From positions 15,305,545-15,369,544 of the forward strand of contig LR990042.1 of assembly GCA_905147135.1 (NCBI GenBank): a DNA stretch of 64,000 bases, in the 5' to 3' direction. The notes under the pieces were generated by a model. That model was not told where the DNA came from. It ran no database searches and saw nothing but the letters and a program-made list of their open reading frames with translations. Origin of the DNA: Blastobasis lacticolella (lineage: Eukaryota > Arthropoda > Insecta > Lepidoptera > Blastobasidae). This document shows positions 10,720 to 20,299 of the stretch, piece after piece (position 1 is the first letter of the stretch; every line of letters starts with the position of its first letter). A program made the translations under genes and the position numbers.

Positions 10720-10800
10720 GTAAACAGCAGATCATCTGTACCAAATGGGTCATGGTCAAGGCTGACCCCGGGCCTTCGAGAGCACCACTAGGATATCGAC
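10720..10800 (+). mobile_element. SINE remnant inside family E
   Basis: 'GGTCATGGTCAAGGCTGACC' and 'CCCGGGCCTTCG' match the 3' part of the SINE at 6864-7231. The counterpart in the inverted copy is near 37825-37865, so it was present before the two copies separated. Confidence 0.45.
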
Positions 10801-11792
10801 AACATTATTAAAAATCTAGTGAAACTTACTATGGACGGCACTTTGGTATGGCTTCTTTGTTTTTGTTAAATTTAATTTAGATTACTTATGTAAAATATTT
10901 TCCTTTTTAAATATAAAATTGAGTTAGTTAAATAATTTGCGTAGTTCTAAATTAGCCAGCTAAAGTTTATTCAATGACTTTAAAGTAAACGCTTACATTT
11001 AGATTCATTTAGCAGTGTGGTTTGACACCACAAGTAAATTAATTGCTTAGATTATTGCAGATTAAATAAAATCAAACAATTAAAAACGGTGTATATTAAT
11101 TTTTTATTTTTGTTTTACTAATACAATTATTTTCTTCTATTGCATAACAATGGTGCACAACGGTTCGCTTCACCTACGATAACAACATTGGATTGCAACG
11201 CTGGACTGGTAGCCTCAACGTGATTGTTTCAACATGGGACGACGATGGTAGACAATCTGCGAGTGTACATGACTGAGAAATGATGTGATATTAACAGTTC
11301 CTCTCTATCTGGTGAGTCCTATACATAATTATTATTTAGTAAAAACCTGTGCTGAAGAGGCTCCCTAGCGGATTTTAGGAGTTATTTACTTTGACAATTA
11401 AGAAAAGTATTCTGACAGAAACACTATTGATACCCTTAGTAGAGAGAATGGCAGGTTTATTTGTATCTTTAGTGAAACTACAAATAGAAAGAATGTAAAC
11501 AAAACATAAACAACGTCAGTTACGTCAGTGTTACAATTTGTTGGTAAAAATGTCAAAAACTACTGCTAAGTTTAAAAATGTTAGCTTTTGCGGGTACCTA
11601 TGTCAATTAATGTAGGCTGTCTGATAGAAAGTTACTAAGAAAAAGAATCACTCCACAAAAATAGTAAGAATTATGTTTAATCCGTCCCAATGTCAAACAG
11701 TGTTTATAGTAAAAAAAGTGTTATTTAATCTAAGATTATTTTACCATCTTGAAACATGGTGCGCTATGATTTTACGTATTACCAACATCATG

Positions 11793-12188
11793 TCAGTTAT
11801 CAGAAAACAAGAATAAGAAATACTTGGAAAGCATAGTGCTATTATTTTTATAAATTGAGTACGTAAGCATAGTTATGGTGGTGCTGCTGCTGACTGACTT
11901 CTTCTTCTTGATCGTTGCCTCACTGCTGAGGATCCTGACATCTTCGGTAAACTGCATGTCTCCATCGGTTTCGATGAATCGTTCGGATATTTGGTCCACC
12001 CATCTCTTCGGACTTCGGCCTCTGGGTCTCTTGCCTTCGACTTTTTCCGTCACCATAAGTCGTTCCAGATTGCTGATTAAGTAAATATTTGATAATAACA
12101 GTGTGGCAGGGATGCCGTAGCAGTGAGTTTGTGGAACAATTAGCTGGTGTACTTTAGGATGTTGTCTTAGAGATAGGATAGGCTTCAC
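11793..12188 (-). pseudogene. RTE-type LINE reverse-transcriptase C-terminal relic
   Basis: The - strand reads 131 codons including NLERLMVTEKVEGKRPRGRSPKRWVDQIS, the conserved tail of RTE-clade LINE polymerases, followed by the typical end region where 'GATCCTCAGCA' leads into an AAG-rich tail. In another frame of the inverted copy (36640-36705) the same region reads DRNRW and HDPQQ-stop. The catalytic part is absent, so this is a 5' truncated insertion carried as passenger DNA in family E. It has no coding role for E that I can see. Confidence 0.6.
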
Positions 12189-13721
12189 ATAGGCTTCGAA
12201 TGTGCAAATTCAATAACGACCCCGCGATCTCCGCGATTTCTATGCGAGCGGGAGGGTGCAAACATGTATCGAGAGAAAAAAAAAAGAGAAAAATTATTAG
12301 CGTGTTTGTTTACATTTAACAGGAGAAATTCTAACGAAATTTTCCATATTTCAGTATAATGTTTGTTATTGTGGTCGTAGTTTCCCAATGTTGTAGAATA
12401 GAGAGATAAGATATCCGCGGTAAAAATGGGATCACCGATATACGTTTCTTTTAATACTACAAAAAAAAAGGTAGTTTGGTTAGTAACGTAATTTTATATT
12501 AGTATCAAGTTATTTAACGAAAAAAAAAAAAAAGTAAACACGAGTAAGTGAACTGATTGACGGTAGATAATTTCGAATTATGTTTTGAGTAACTAAAGAT
12601 AAACCTGTGACTTAGTTTGACCTGGATAAAGACTTTGTTAGACGGATCAATCTAAGACGCTAACCCAATACGTGACGACTATCGAGCCGAGGTTTTTATG
12701 AGATTTATGTGATCGTTTTGTTTTCTCAAAATTTGTTGCATCATCGGATGAAGGTGATCGTGTTTTATCAGTGATGGTGGGCTAATGGAGCCTATGGAAG
12801 AGTTTTATGGTTGCTTACCGGCCTGATGGAGGCTATGGGAGCGTGGCTAATAGCAGGTAGTTGTTTTAAGCTTTGTGAGAAAGTGTTGAACGATAACGAT
12901 GATGAGAAAGTCCAGATATTTTGGTGATAGTTCAATAGCCGGTTTTATAAATTATTTTTAGCTTCGAGTACTGAAATTTCCTTGATTACTGATATAAAGT
13001 AACTATTTTGAGTTCTGTTGTTGTGCCAGTAAGATGAGACAGTGTAAGCAATGGTGAGATTTCATATCCTTCTGCCAGTACAAGTTTTTAAGTACCTGAA
13101 TTGTTGTTGAGGTCAAACATCCAGATTTATTTGGCTGACTTGGAGTGACCCGGGAGTCATGTGTGTGACTCATTGGGCTAAGAGCCCCAAAGGCTCGGAT
13201 GTTGTGGCTGTAGATAGCAAATTTTATTTTGTAATTTTTTTAGAAGGCAGCTTGATATGGGATGCCTTCGTTATTACAAACATTGTTAAATGGTTTCAAA
13301 ATGGGAGCTTAAACGTAACGTAAAGTCTAGATAGAGTATACTCGTTCGAACAGTTAAAATCGATGACGATGATTATTGCTTGTTTAGTTTTGGTGTGGCA
13401 ACAAATGGACTATTGTTACCTATAACTGGCGTATCAAATAGACGTGAGAGCTTCTTATTATTAAACTTCTGATTTAGTTTGATATTGGGCAGTAGAAATA
13501 ATGTTTATTTTTATTTTATTTTATTTTGTTGTTTTTGTAGAGATGACACCGTAAACAGTTGTTCGGATCTGTGACGATTACTTGTTGTGTAACTCGTAGA
13601 CCGTTATTGACCGGGTTATGATAGCAGATAGACTGTTACCTATCACTGACTTAGTACAGATTTGGTCGAAGGATTGACCACGAGCTGAGAATCGATAGAC
13701 AGCTTCTATTTATTTGTCCCG

Positions 13722-13960
13722 CCTGTGTGGCTCCCGTCTGTGTGGCTCCCGCCTGTGTGGCTCCCGCCTGTGTGGCTCCCGCCTGTGTGGCTCCCGCCTG
13801 TGTGGCTCCCGCCTGTGTGGCTCCCGCCTGTGTGTCTCCCGCCTGTGTGGCTCCCGCCTGTGTGGCTCCCGCCTGTGTGGCTCCCGCTTGTGTGGCTCCC
13901 GCCTGTGTGGCATCCCGCCTGTTTGGCATTTCGCCTGTGTGGCATAGTCTGTGTGGTATT
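13722..13960. repeat. 15 bp minisatellite, about 13 units
   Basis: CTCCCGCCTGTGTGG is repeated in tandem from about 13725 to 13905 with few changes, then decays into 16 bp variants (CATTTCGCCTGTGTGG) to about 14020. Because the unit length is a multiple of three, every frame stays open and gives repeats such as GATQA, SHTGG or PHRRE; these are consequences of the repeat, not evidence of protein. The inverted copy has only two or three clean units near 29650-29690. Confidence 0.9.
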
Positions 13961-14942
13961 TAGCCTGTGAGGCATTCTAGCTGTATGGCATTTCGCCGGT
14001 GTGGCATTTTTATGTGTGGCATTTTGCCTCTGTGAAATTTACCAGTGTGTGACATCTTACCTGTATCGTGCTTTGGTAGACGTGACACAGGATATATGAT
14101 GAATAAACTCATAGTTTGACGATTAGAGTGGCACTGACCAGAGTGACACCCAACCTGTGTGGCACCTAGTCTGTGTGGTATTTCGCTTGTGTGCAGGTCC
14201 AGTTGCTTGGCGGCCTGGTTGCGTGGCGGCCTGATTGCGTGGCGGCCCGACTGATGGCGTCCGTCGTGTGGTGGTTCGTCGCCTGTGTGTCATTTCTCCT
14301 GTATGGTAACATTACTTATTCTTTTTAAATTAGGATGGCGCTGACGGATGACCAAAAATCATATGGTATTTAATGAAGGAGTGTTTCAATCCCACTCGAA
14401 GTAACATTGGGTCTTTTGCTGAGTACTGAAAATTTGATGTAGGTATGTCACATATTTGTAGTGAATCTAAGTACCTACAGTAATGGACGTCGGGGACGAT
14501 ACGCGAGCTCTGTGATTGGGGCTTGTTTCCCACTCAACAAGAGCATCAAGGGGAAAACACTGGTGACGATGATTAAACCTTCTTCATTGGTGGTAATTGT
14601 GATACGGTTTATGAACCGTCTGGTGTTATACCTTGTCACGCCTCTCTAATGAACTGAAGTCGTAGCTGAATTTATGTCGGCAACTTATAAAGAATAATTT
14701 ATGTACAAGATGATGTTGTTATCTCTCAATCTACAGAAGTTTAGTATGATAAATGATAATGGACGTATGTTTTATGTGAAGAATTGGTGGGTTAATGCAG
14801 TCGTGATAGATCCAATCACATGATTCATAAGACTTATTTGGGTGATGTGTTGTGGTCAGAAGTGACCGAGCGAATATAGTACTGTGCTATGGTTTTCATG
14901 TTTCAGATTACACACAAGGACGTGTGTACAGCAGGACGGCCG

Positions 14943-15430
14943 TGACGGATCACGGTCAATAGTATGGACTCATGTGGACAATAGTACGGACTCATGACGA
15001 TGAAAACGGAAGTGGGAGTGCGCCCTCTGGTGGGGCGTGCTGACAGAGTCTCGACGGCACGACTCGGGCCGAGTGGCGGCCATTCTTGGCGCGACCGCCG
15101 CCGAGGAGTGACGCGTCTTGAAACTGTCTCCACATTTCGTTTGTTTACGTTTGAAGTTCGTTAATAGAAAGTGTTATTTACGTTTAAAAATAAAGTAATT
15201 TTAAAATCACCTTTGAAATAAGAAAGTAAATTACCTCAACTGCCTACATTTGTAATACCGCTCTGAATTCTAGTGAAATTATAAGTGATGTGCAAAAATG
15301 AAATGGAATAAATACAGTGGAGCAAATGTGAACCTTTTCTTTAATTTATCTGGACGAATACGACCTAATACTGATATCACCACCCTGATGACAATGATCC
15401 TGATACACCCCTTTCCTTCACGCGACGACA
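14943..15430 (+). repeat. 3' LTR of the family E copy
   Basis: 488 bp, same ends as the 5' LTR. Relative to that copy it has an extra short segment near its start (GGACTCATGTGGACAATAGT) and only scattered base changes such as GAAACTGTC for GATACTGTC, suggesting a fairly recent insertion. Confidence 0.78.
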
Positions 15431-15434
15431 TATA

Positions 15435-16038
15435 GATAAATCGTCTGAAAGGATGTACTGTTAGTAATTCTGATGATTATGTATTAATATTACTTATTCG
15501 TCGTTTGATCTCCATCCAACGTCCAAGTTTTCGCAGCGGACCAACACCGTAACAACAGAGGTTGTTACGGTTCTACTATAAATTGTATGCGTTAAACACT
15601 CATTTTTACTCCACCTGTGAATTTAGAGAACCACATCAAAATAATCTTGAACTATAATACAGCTACTTCCTTCCTAGTCTTCTTTCTGTTGTTAACCTTT
15701 TGCTGAGGATGAAGTTAGGAACCTCACTATTTCCTTTGCTATGGTCGATGATATCGTTTGCTCTTGTGCACTCTCCCTCCTACTTCCGAAACTCCTAAAT
15801 GTGCACATGTGCAATAAGTAGCAAGAGAATCCTCTTGGCCGTGTGGTGTTCGGCAGAGAGACAAGGCGACTAATGTTTTCGAGTCAAAAAATCTAGTCTT
15901 CGTAGGCTGGAAAATGGGCAGCAGCGTTTTTCATTGTTATATTTATAATACTGCGATCTCCAACCCGCCTGCAAAGCGTGTAGATTATGGCAATAACCTG
16001 CGCTATTCGTGGTTCCATCTCGAAACGGGCTCTACTTT
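15435..16038. other. Gene-free stretch
   Basis: Unique-looking sequence between the family E copy and a truncated MITE. No exon, repeat or motif stands out. Confidence 0.4.
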
Positions 16039-16168
16039 TGAACCGATCCTCTCGAGAGTACGGTTTTCAATTTTGATTTTCGGCATAAAAAGTTCAATAT
16101 TCTAATGCGTATCTCTGATTTTTTTCTATTTTTGAAATGTACGCTTTCGGTGTTGCCAATGTAATTTA
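16039..16168. mobile_element. MITE-like element, copy 3, truncated
   Basis: Matches the interior of the copies at 501-719 and 39919-40128 ('TTTTGATTTTCGGCATAAAA', then 'ACGCTTTCGGTGTTGCCAAT') but stops at about 16168, ten bases before the LTR at 16179. The LTR element appears to have removed or replaced its right end. Confidence 0.55.
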
Positions 16169-16178
16169 ATAATATATA

Positions 16179-16748
16179 TGTCGTAGACTAGGGCAGACTC
16201 TAGCAGGGGAGAGATCCATCAGAAGGTATTTTCGGGATAGTGTTATTGAAATAAGAATAATAAGAACAGTTTAACAGTGTATTGAGGCATGATTACAATA
16301 AAAATAGCTAACGATGAAAGCATAGGATGACTTTAGGATAATTTTAAGTAACAGATTATAATGTGGGACTACCGAACCCGTGGGTCACTGGAAGACCCGC
16401 CACCACCCATAGCCATCCCGCGAGGCCGAAAAGCAAGGTGCGCCGGGGAATCTATTCACGTGCGCCCTTGTACAAATTCTAATTTGGTAGTCCCTTCTGT
16501 ACTCACACTCTTCTTTATGGAGTACGGCTATGTGATGCGAGGCAATTAATAAAGACTTCTTCTTTCTTCAATGGATGAGCGGCTAGTTACACGTCTTGAT
16601 TCGTCGATGGTCGAATGGGAAGTGCTCGTTGCGACCGCGCGCCGAATATGACGTCTTCACAGTATTTCCAACTATCCGCTAGGTGGCGCTTCGATTAACG
16701 TTGCGTTCCTTAACCAAATGATGACTAGGCTCATGACCCTCTACGACA
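16179..16748 (-). repeat. LTR of copy C
   Basis: TG...CA ends with 9 bp inverted termini (TGTCGTAGA/TCTACGACA). Contains a GC-rich centre (GGCGCGCGGTCGCAACGAGC on the - strand) comparable in position to the CpG-rich patch of the other LTR family. Matches 56530-57106. Confidence 0.68.
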
Positions 16749-17335
16749 CGGCCATCCTGCGAAACACACGCCCTCGTGTGTTGATCTGAAACATAACAAT
16801 ACCACAGCACAGTACCTTGTTCGCTCGGTCATTCCTGACCCTATGGTTGTAAGAGACTCTACACTAGCTCTCTTCTTATCATTCTAAACTCAAGACAATA
16901 TTCCTTAACTCGTGGAAAGACAAACCGAAATTAATAATCACTGCTAACGTATTTACTCAGTGACGTTGATTCGTCTCACTTTTGTAACCTGTAGGTACTT
17001 ATAGACTTTAGTAGTACCTTTATAATACATAGAGGCTAGTACAGTACTCTCCATACTTTTAACTGTACCTATTGAACGTAGCCATACTTTTTTAACCTGT
17101 ACCTATTGTACGTAGATACACTACTGTTAGACTATGCAGTATACATCTCAATATGAAATTGCCAATCACAAAGTAGCAACCTTAACACGCTTTATTTCAC
17201 TTATAGCTGTCTATAGACTCTCAGCTTGTGGTCAATCCTTCGACCAAACCTAACTACCTACTAAGTCAGTCATAGGTAATACAGACTATCTACTATCATA
17301 ACACGTGATAACTGTCTACGAGTTACACAACAAGT

Positions 17336-17854
17336 AATCGTCATAGAAAGTCGAAACGAAAGTCCGCCTGATGAGTTTTGCCCATATTTCTGTATAGCGC
17401 AGAAACGTCGACGGTTCCCCTGAAAGACCGACGCAAAATCGATGCGCTGAAAATGTCTTGTTGGCGGAGACTGCTGCGGATCCCTTAAACTGCGTTTCGG
17501 ACCAATGTCTCGATCTTGGAAGAGCTTCAAATTAAGGAAAGATGATCGTCGACTGCGCAAGTACGAATACTCAAACACTTCGGACACATTGTTCGAAACC
17601 AGAACTTCATGGACCGGCTCGTTGTCCAGGGGCAGGGGGAGGGCAAACAACACGAGGTCGATCGCCTATGCGTTGGACAGACTTAATAAAGGCTGCAACC
17701 CAAAGTACCATAATTCAATGTTCCCGTAACGCTGAAGCCGCAACAAGCGGAGGCGGATCGCGGGGGCTGCGTTATCCAGAGAAGACGCATTGTCATGAAA
17801 CCATGACCACACTGCCAAGAGTGAACGACTGAGGAGAAGGAGGAATCGTCATAG
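17336..17854 (+). pseudogene. RTE-type LINE 3' fragment with target duplication
   Basis: AATCGTCATAG occurs at 17336-17346 and 17844-17854, bracketing about 497 bp. The insert encodes the end of an RTE-clade reverse transcriptase in broken frames: a CWRRLLRIP-like stretch near 17460, FGHIVRNQNF-like residues near 17575 and GRSPMRWTDLIKAA near 17655-17695. The catalytic YADD region is absent, so this is a 5' truncated dead insertion. The related copy at 56530-58576 carries the same insert with deletions (about 57699-58074), so it predates the split of those two elements. Confidence 0.75.
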
Positions 17855-18191
17855 ACTTGAACAACTGTTCACGGTGTCATCTCTACAAAAACAACATTAT
17901 CTCTACTGCCCAATATCAAAACTAAATCAGAATTTTAATTATGAAAAGCTCCTGGGCATCCCCAGCAATCAAAGTTACAAATTTCAATTACCGAGTCATT
18001 AATCGTTAACAATGTACTCAAAATAAACATCTCAGAATATGTTATCTTTACTATTGCAATGTGTCTATCTTCATATTAAATCATACTGAGCAAACTCTGT
18101 TGCTCTATCCTAATTTACAATGAAAATTTCAACTATGTTCATTCATCAGTCATCTGTGATCAACCTGATTATCATCGCCATGATCATACAT

Positions 18192-18267
18192 TAGGTACAA
18201 TACAATACAATACAAAACTCTTTATTGCATACCAGAGAACGCAAGTACAGATACAAAAAGATAGGTA
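18192..18267 (-). mobile_element. 64 bp LINE 3' tail inserted in copy C
   Basis: TAGGTA at 18192-18197 and 18262-18267 brackets an (ACAAT)n tail plus 'AAAACTCTTTATTGCATACC', the reverse complement of a LINE 3' end. The related element at 58340-58370 reads 'CATTAGGTAGGATTTCC' without the insert and shows the empty site. Confidence 0.7.
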
Positions 18268-18639
18268 GGATTTCCGATCCCCGTGATTATATGTTCTTAT
18301 TATCGAAATCAAATTTAATTAAAGAAATTACACTCTACTCTTGTACCCTAGACAAAACAATTGACTAATCTCCATATTTATTGTATCTGAATCATTGCAA
18401 ATCATGTGGGAACTCTCCACACCATTGACCCCTACACAAATATACTGCCAGTAGTTTCAATAATATGAAATTTTCCCTTGTCAAAGTATATGCAACGATT
18501 CGGGTGTGACGCATGATTTGTGCATATCATTTCACGCGTCACAGTCGCAGGCGAGTATCCGGTCCTAGTGTCCGAGGTTCTTGCTTCGTGTCTGTGTGAA
18601 CTGCAATATAAAGTTAATTAAAACAAAGTCCCAAATTAT

Positions 18640-19350
18640 TCTGGTTTTGATATCAAGTCGAAGGACAACCAGACGACTACGTACGGTAAGCATGGAGTAG
18701 GCCAGTCTACTATGGTCAAACTGACCTGTGACCAGATGAGAACGACAGTATATCCGCAAACTGGCCGCTTTGGATACTGGACTGGTGGACAAACGTGCAA
18801 AGAATATAATTTGAGACCCACAATTGATTAATGCTAAGCTGCAGAGCCTCGAGCATCGGCGTAGGGTTGCGCGTCTGTCGGTCTTGTACAGGTTACATTT
18901 GCCAAGTGTGCAAAGCAGTTGCACGACCTCATTCCACCGGTAAACGCGATCCTTATATAAAGTAAAGTAAAAAGTAAAACACATTTATTACACTCAAATA
19001 CACAGCACAAAATTAAAAAAATTAAATTAAAAAAATATAATTAAGCAGAGACATAAATTAAACAATAAAAAGAAAAAGATACTCTAATCTCGTTACTTGT
19101 GCCTTGAGAAGAGTGCAATGGAGCCACACTCAGCATATTGCGACAGTTGCCGTGACGCTGGTTTTCAGTGGGCGATTTCGGGATCTTTCAGCTTCCGGCA
19201 CGAGCTGCTTCGGTTCAAACAATTCGTACGGCTAAGGAATGGAATGCGTTGCCTGAGAGTGTGTTTGTTCCCTGATCATTATAATCCGGGCGCCTTCAAG
19301 ATTAGAGTAAATAGGAAGTTCCTAAAAAGGCATGATACCTGGCTAGCCTA
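18640..19350 (+). pseudogene. LINE reverse-transcriptase C-terminal relic
   Basis: The + strand carries the end of a non-LTR reverse transcriptase in shifting frames: LQSLEHRRRVARLSVLYRLH near 18840-18900, then after an AT-rich insertion (about 18955-19080) the residues RTAKEWNALPESVF near 19220-19265 and, one frame over, PDHYNPGAFKIRVNRKFL to 19350. Order and spacing match the C-terminus of lepidopteran Jockey-group polymerases, which I know from family resemblance. Stops and frameshifts make it non-functional. The inserted AT-rich part ('AAAACACATTTATTACACTC') resembles a further LINE tail. Confidence 0.6.
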
Positions 19351-19400
19351 ATAAAAAAAAAACATAAACTTTTAGATTTGGAAATAATTTAAAAACTCAC

Positions 19401-19540
19401 CGATGATGCCTTTGCCAGTATAAGTAGTTTCCAAGGCCGTCATTTAAACTTTCGTCGCGATGTAGCGGGACTCCGGTACCACTTTTAGTGTAAAATGATA
19501 GACAAATAATCGTTGCACAAACCGAAATCAAACGACCCAT
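19401..19540 (-). CDS. Cuticular protein gene, signal-peptide exon (partial)
   Basis: On the - strand a GTATCTTACAG acceptor is followed by ATG and 46 codons: MGRLISVCATIICLSFYTKS as signal peptide, then a mature part ending ESLNDGLGNYLYWQRHH, then a GTGAGT donor in phase 2. The NDGLGNY segment aligns with NDGTGNY and NDGKGNY in the exons at 815-930 and 7530-7654, and the phase is the same. This exon is host sequence lying between the two inverted family E copies, which argues against that interval being one giant transposon. No RR exon is visible downstream (18640-19350 is LINE relic), and exon 1 was not identified; candidate donors on the - strand near 20325 and 20375 are unproven. Confidence 0.6.
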
Positions 19541-19961
19541 CTGTAAGATACAACATTTTTATTTATCTAGCGGTTCTGTGTGTTTTGTTCCCTTTGGTTC
19601 TGTTTTACATTGTTGATTATCTTGCGGGATCGTTTTTTTTTTCTGGACAAATACTTAAGTACACCCGTGGCGGGGCGTTTTCCCTCCACGCCACGTAGGT
19701 AACGCGCTGTTTACATTTGACTAAATTCAGAAGCAAAAAGTGCGTTTGATATAATCAAAGTGGAATGTATTACGTATAAAATAAGGTAAATTTTTGTATT
19801 ACAGGTATTGAAAATCGGAGCAACGCGTGGCATAATTAAGTGATACAAAAATGGACCTTATTCCATGAGCAATATATTTCACTTAGATATTTTGCTCTCA
19901 CGCTTTTTGCTTATTAAATTAAGTTACTATATTATTATTATTAACTATATTATTTTAAGAT

Positions 19962-20299
19962 AGGTAGGGCATAGCGGGGTATCTCGTTCGAATTGGAGCC
20001 GCCCGACTGGGGAAGTACCTCCACCTTACAGAATATCGCAGCTAAATAATACTCTTTTAAATAGTATTGTGTTTCTGCAGGTGAGTAAGGTTTCCAGTGC
20101 TCCATGGGGTGGGGAACCGTGGCTTTGGCAGTGGCGTGGCATTTGCTTTTTGCTGCCAGAGCAACGTGTTATAGAGGTGGGCAACGCATTAGCGATACTC
20201 TTGGTGTTGCTAATGTCTATAGGCAGTGGTGACCACTTTCCATCAGGTGGCCCGCCTGCCTGTTTGCCTACCGTATGACATAAAAAAAAAAAAAAAAAA
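19962..20299 (+). mobile_element. Short non-autonomous LINE derivative
   Basis: The first about 140 bp ('GGTAGGGCATAGCGGGGTAT' through 'GTGAGTAAGGTTTCCAGTGC') match the 5' end of the LINE at 59455-63041, and the last part ('GGGCAACGC', then 'GCCGCCTGCCTGTTTGCC'-like and poly-A) matches that LINE family's 3' end. The ORF region is missing. It is therefore an internally deleted, SINE-like element using the LINE ends. Fragments of its 3' end lie at 37866-37950 and 47955-47997. No clear target duplication; TTATTT occurs on both sides. Confidence 0.72.

Larger units (their letters stand above)
10004..15434 (+). mobile_element. Family E LTR-type element, complete non-coding copy
   Basis: A 5,423 bp unit (10008-15430) is bounded by direct repeats that begin TGACGGATCACGG and end CGCGACGACA, with TATA immediately outside on both sides (10004-10007 and 15431-15434). 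The terminal repeats are almost identical apart from one short indel near their start. The interior encodes no gag, protease, polymerase or integrase; it holds a LINE 3' fragment, a SINE remnant and a minisatellite. No obvious primer-binding site follows the 5' repeat and no clear polypurine tract precedes the 3' repeat (its upstream bases are GGACGGCCG). The best reading is a non-autonomous, LARD-like retroelement moved by proteins supplied elsewhere. A second copy lies inverted at 29036-38670. Four-base TATA duplications are known for some Ty3/gypsy groups, but the parent family is unknown. Confidence 0.75.
16179..18456 (-). mobile_element. Family E-related LTR element with a different LTR (copy C)
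   Basis: Read on the - strand the unit ends with an LTR of 570 bp (16748-16179) that begins TGTCGTAGAGG and ends TCTACGACA, giving the short inverted termini expected of LTRs; TATA lies just outside at 16175-16178. The interior next to this LTR (GCAGGATGGCCG) matches the interior of the family E copy just before its own, different LTR (GCAGGACGGCCG, ending at 14942). Further interior (16990-17335 and 17855-17940) matches the inverted family E copy at 30140-30530. The other LTR is not found: homology with the copy at 56530-58576 stops at the same point, 'ACTGCCAGTAGTT'. No protein-coding capacity apart from a nested LINE relic. Confidence 0.65.

Noticed and set aside
13651..13975. Long repeat-rich open frames (GATQA, SHTGG, PHRRE and + strand equivalents)
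   Set aside because: They are open in nearly all frames because the minisatellite unit is 15 bp without stop codons; there is no start context, domain or splice signal.
18565..18984. 139-codon - strand gene
   Set aside because: It is antisense to a LINE relic recognisable on the + strand (LQSLEHRRRVARLSVLYRLH).
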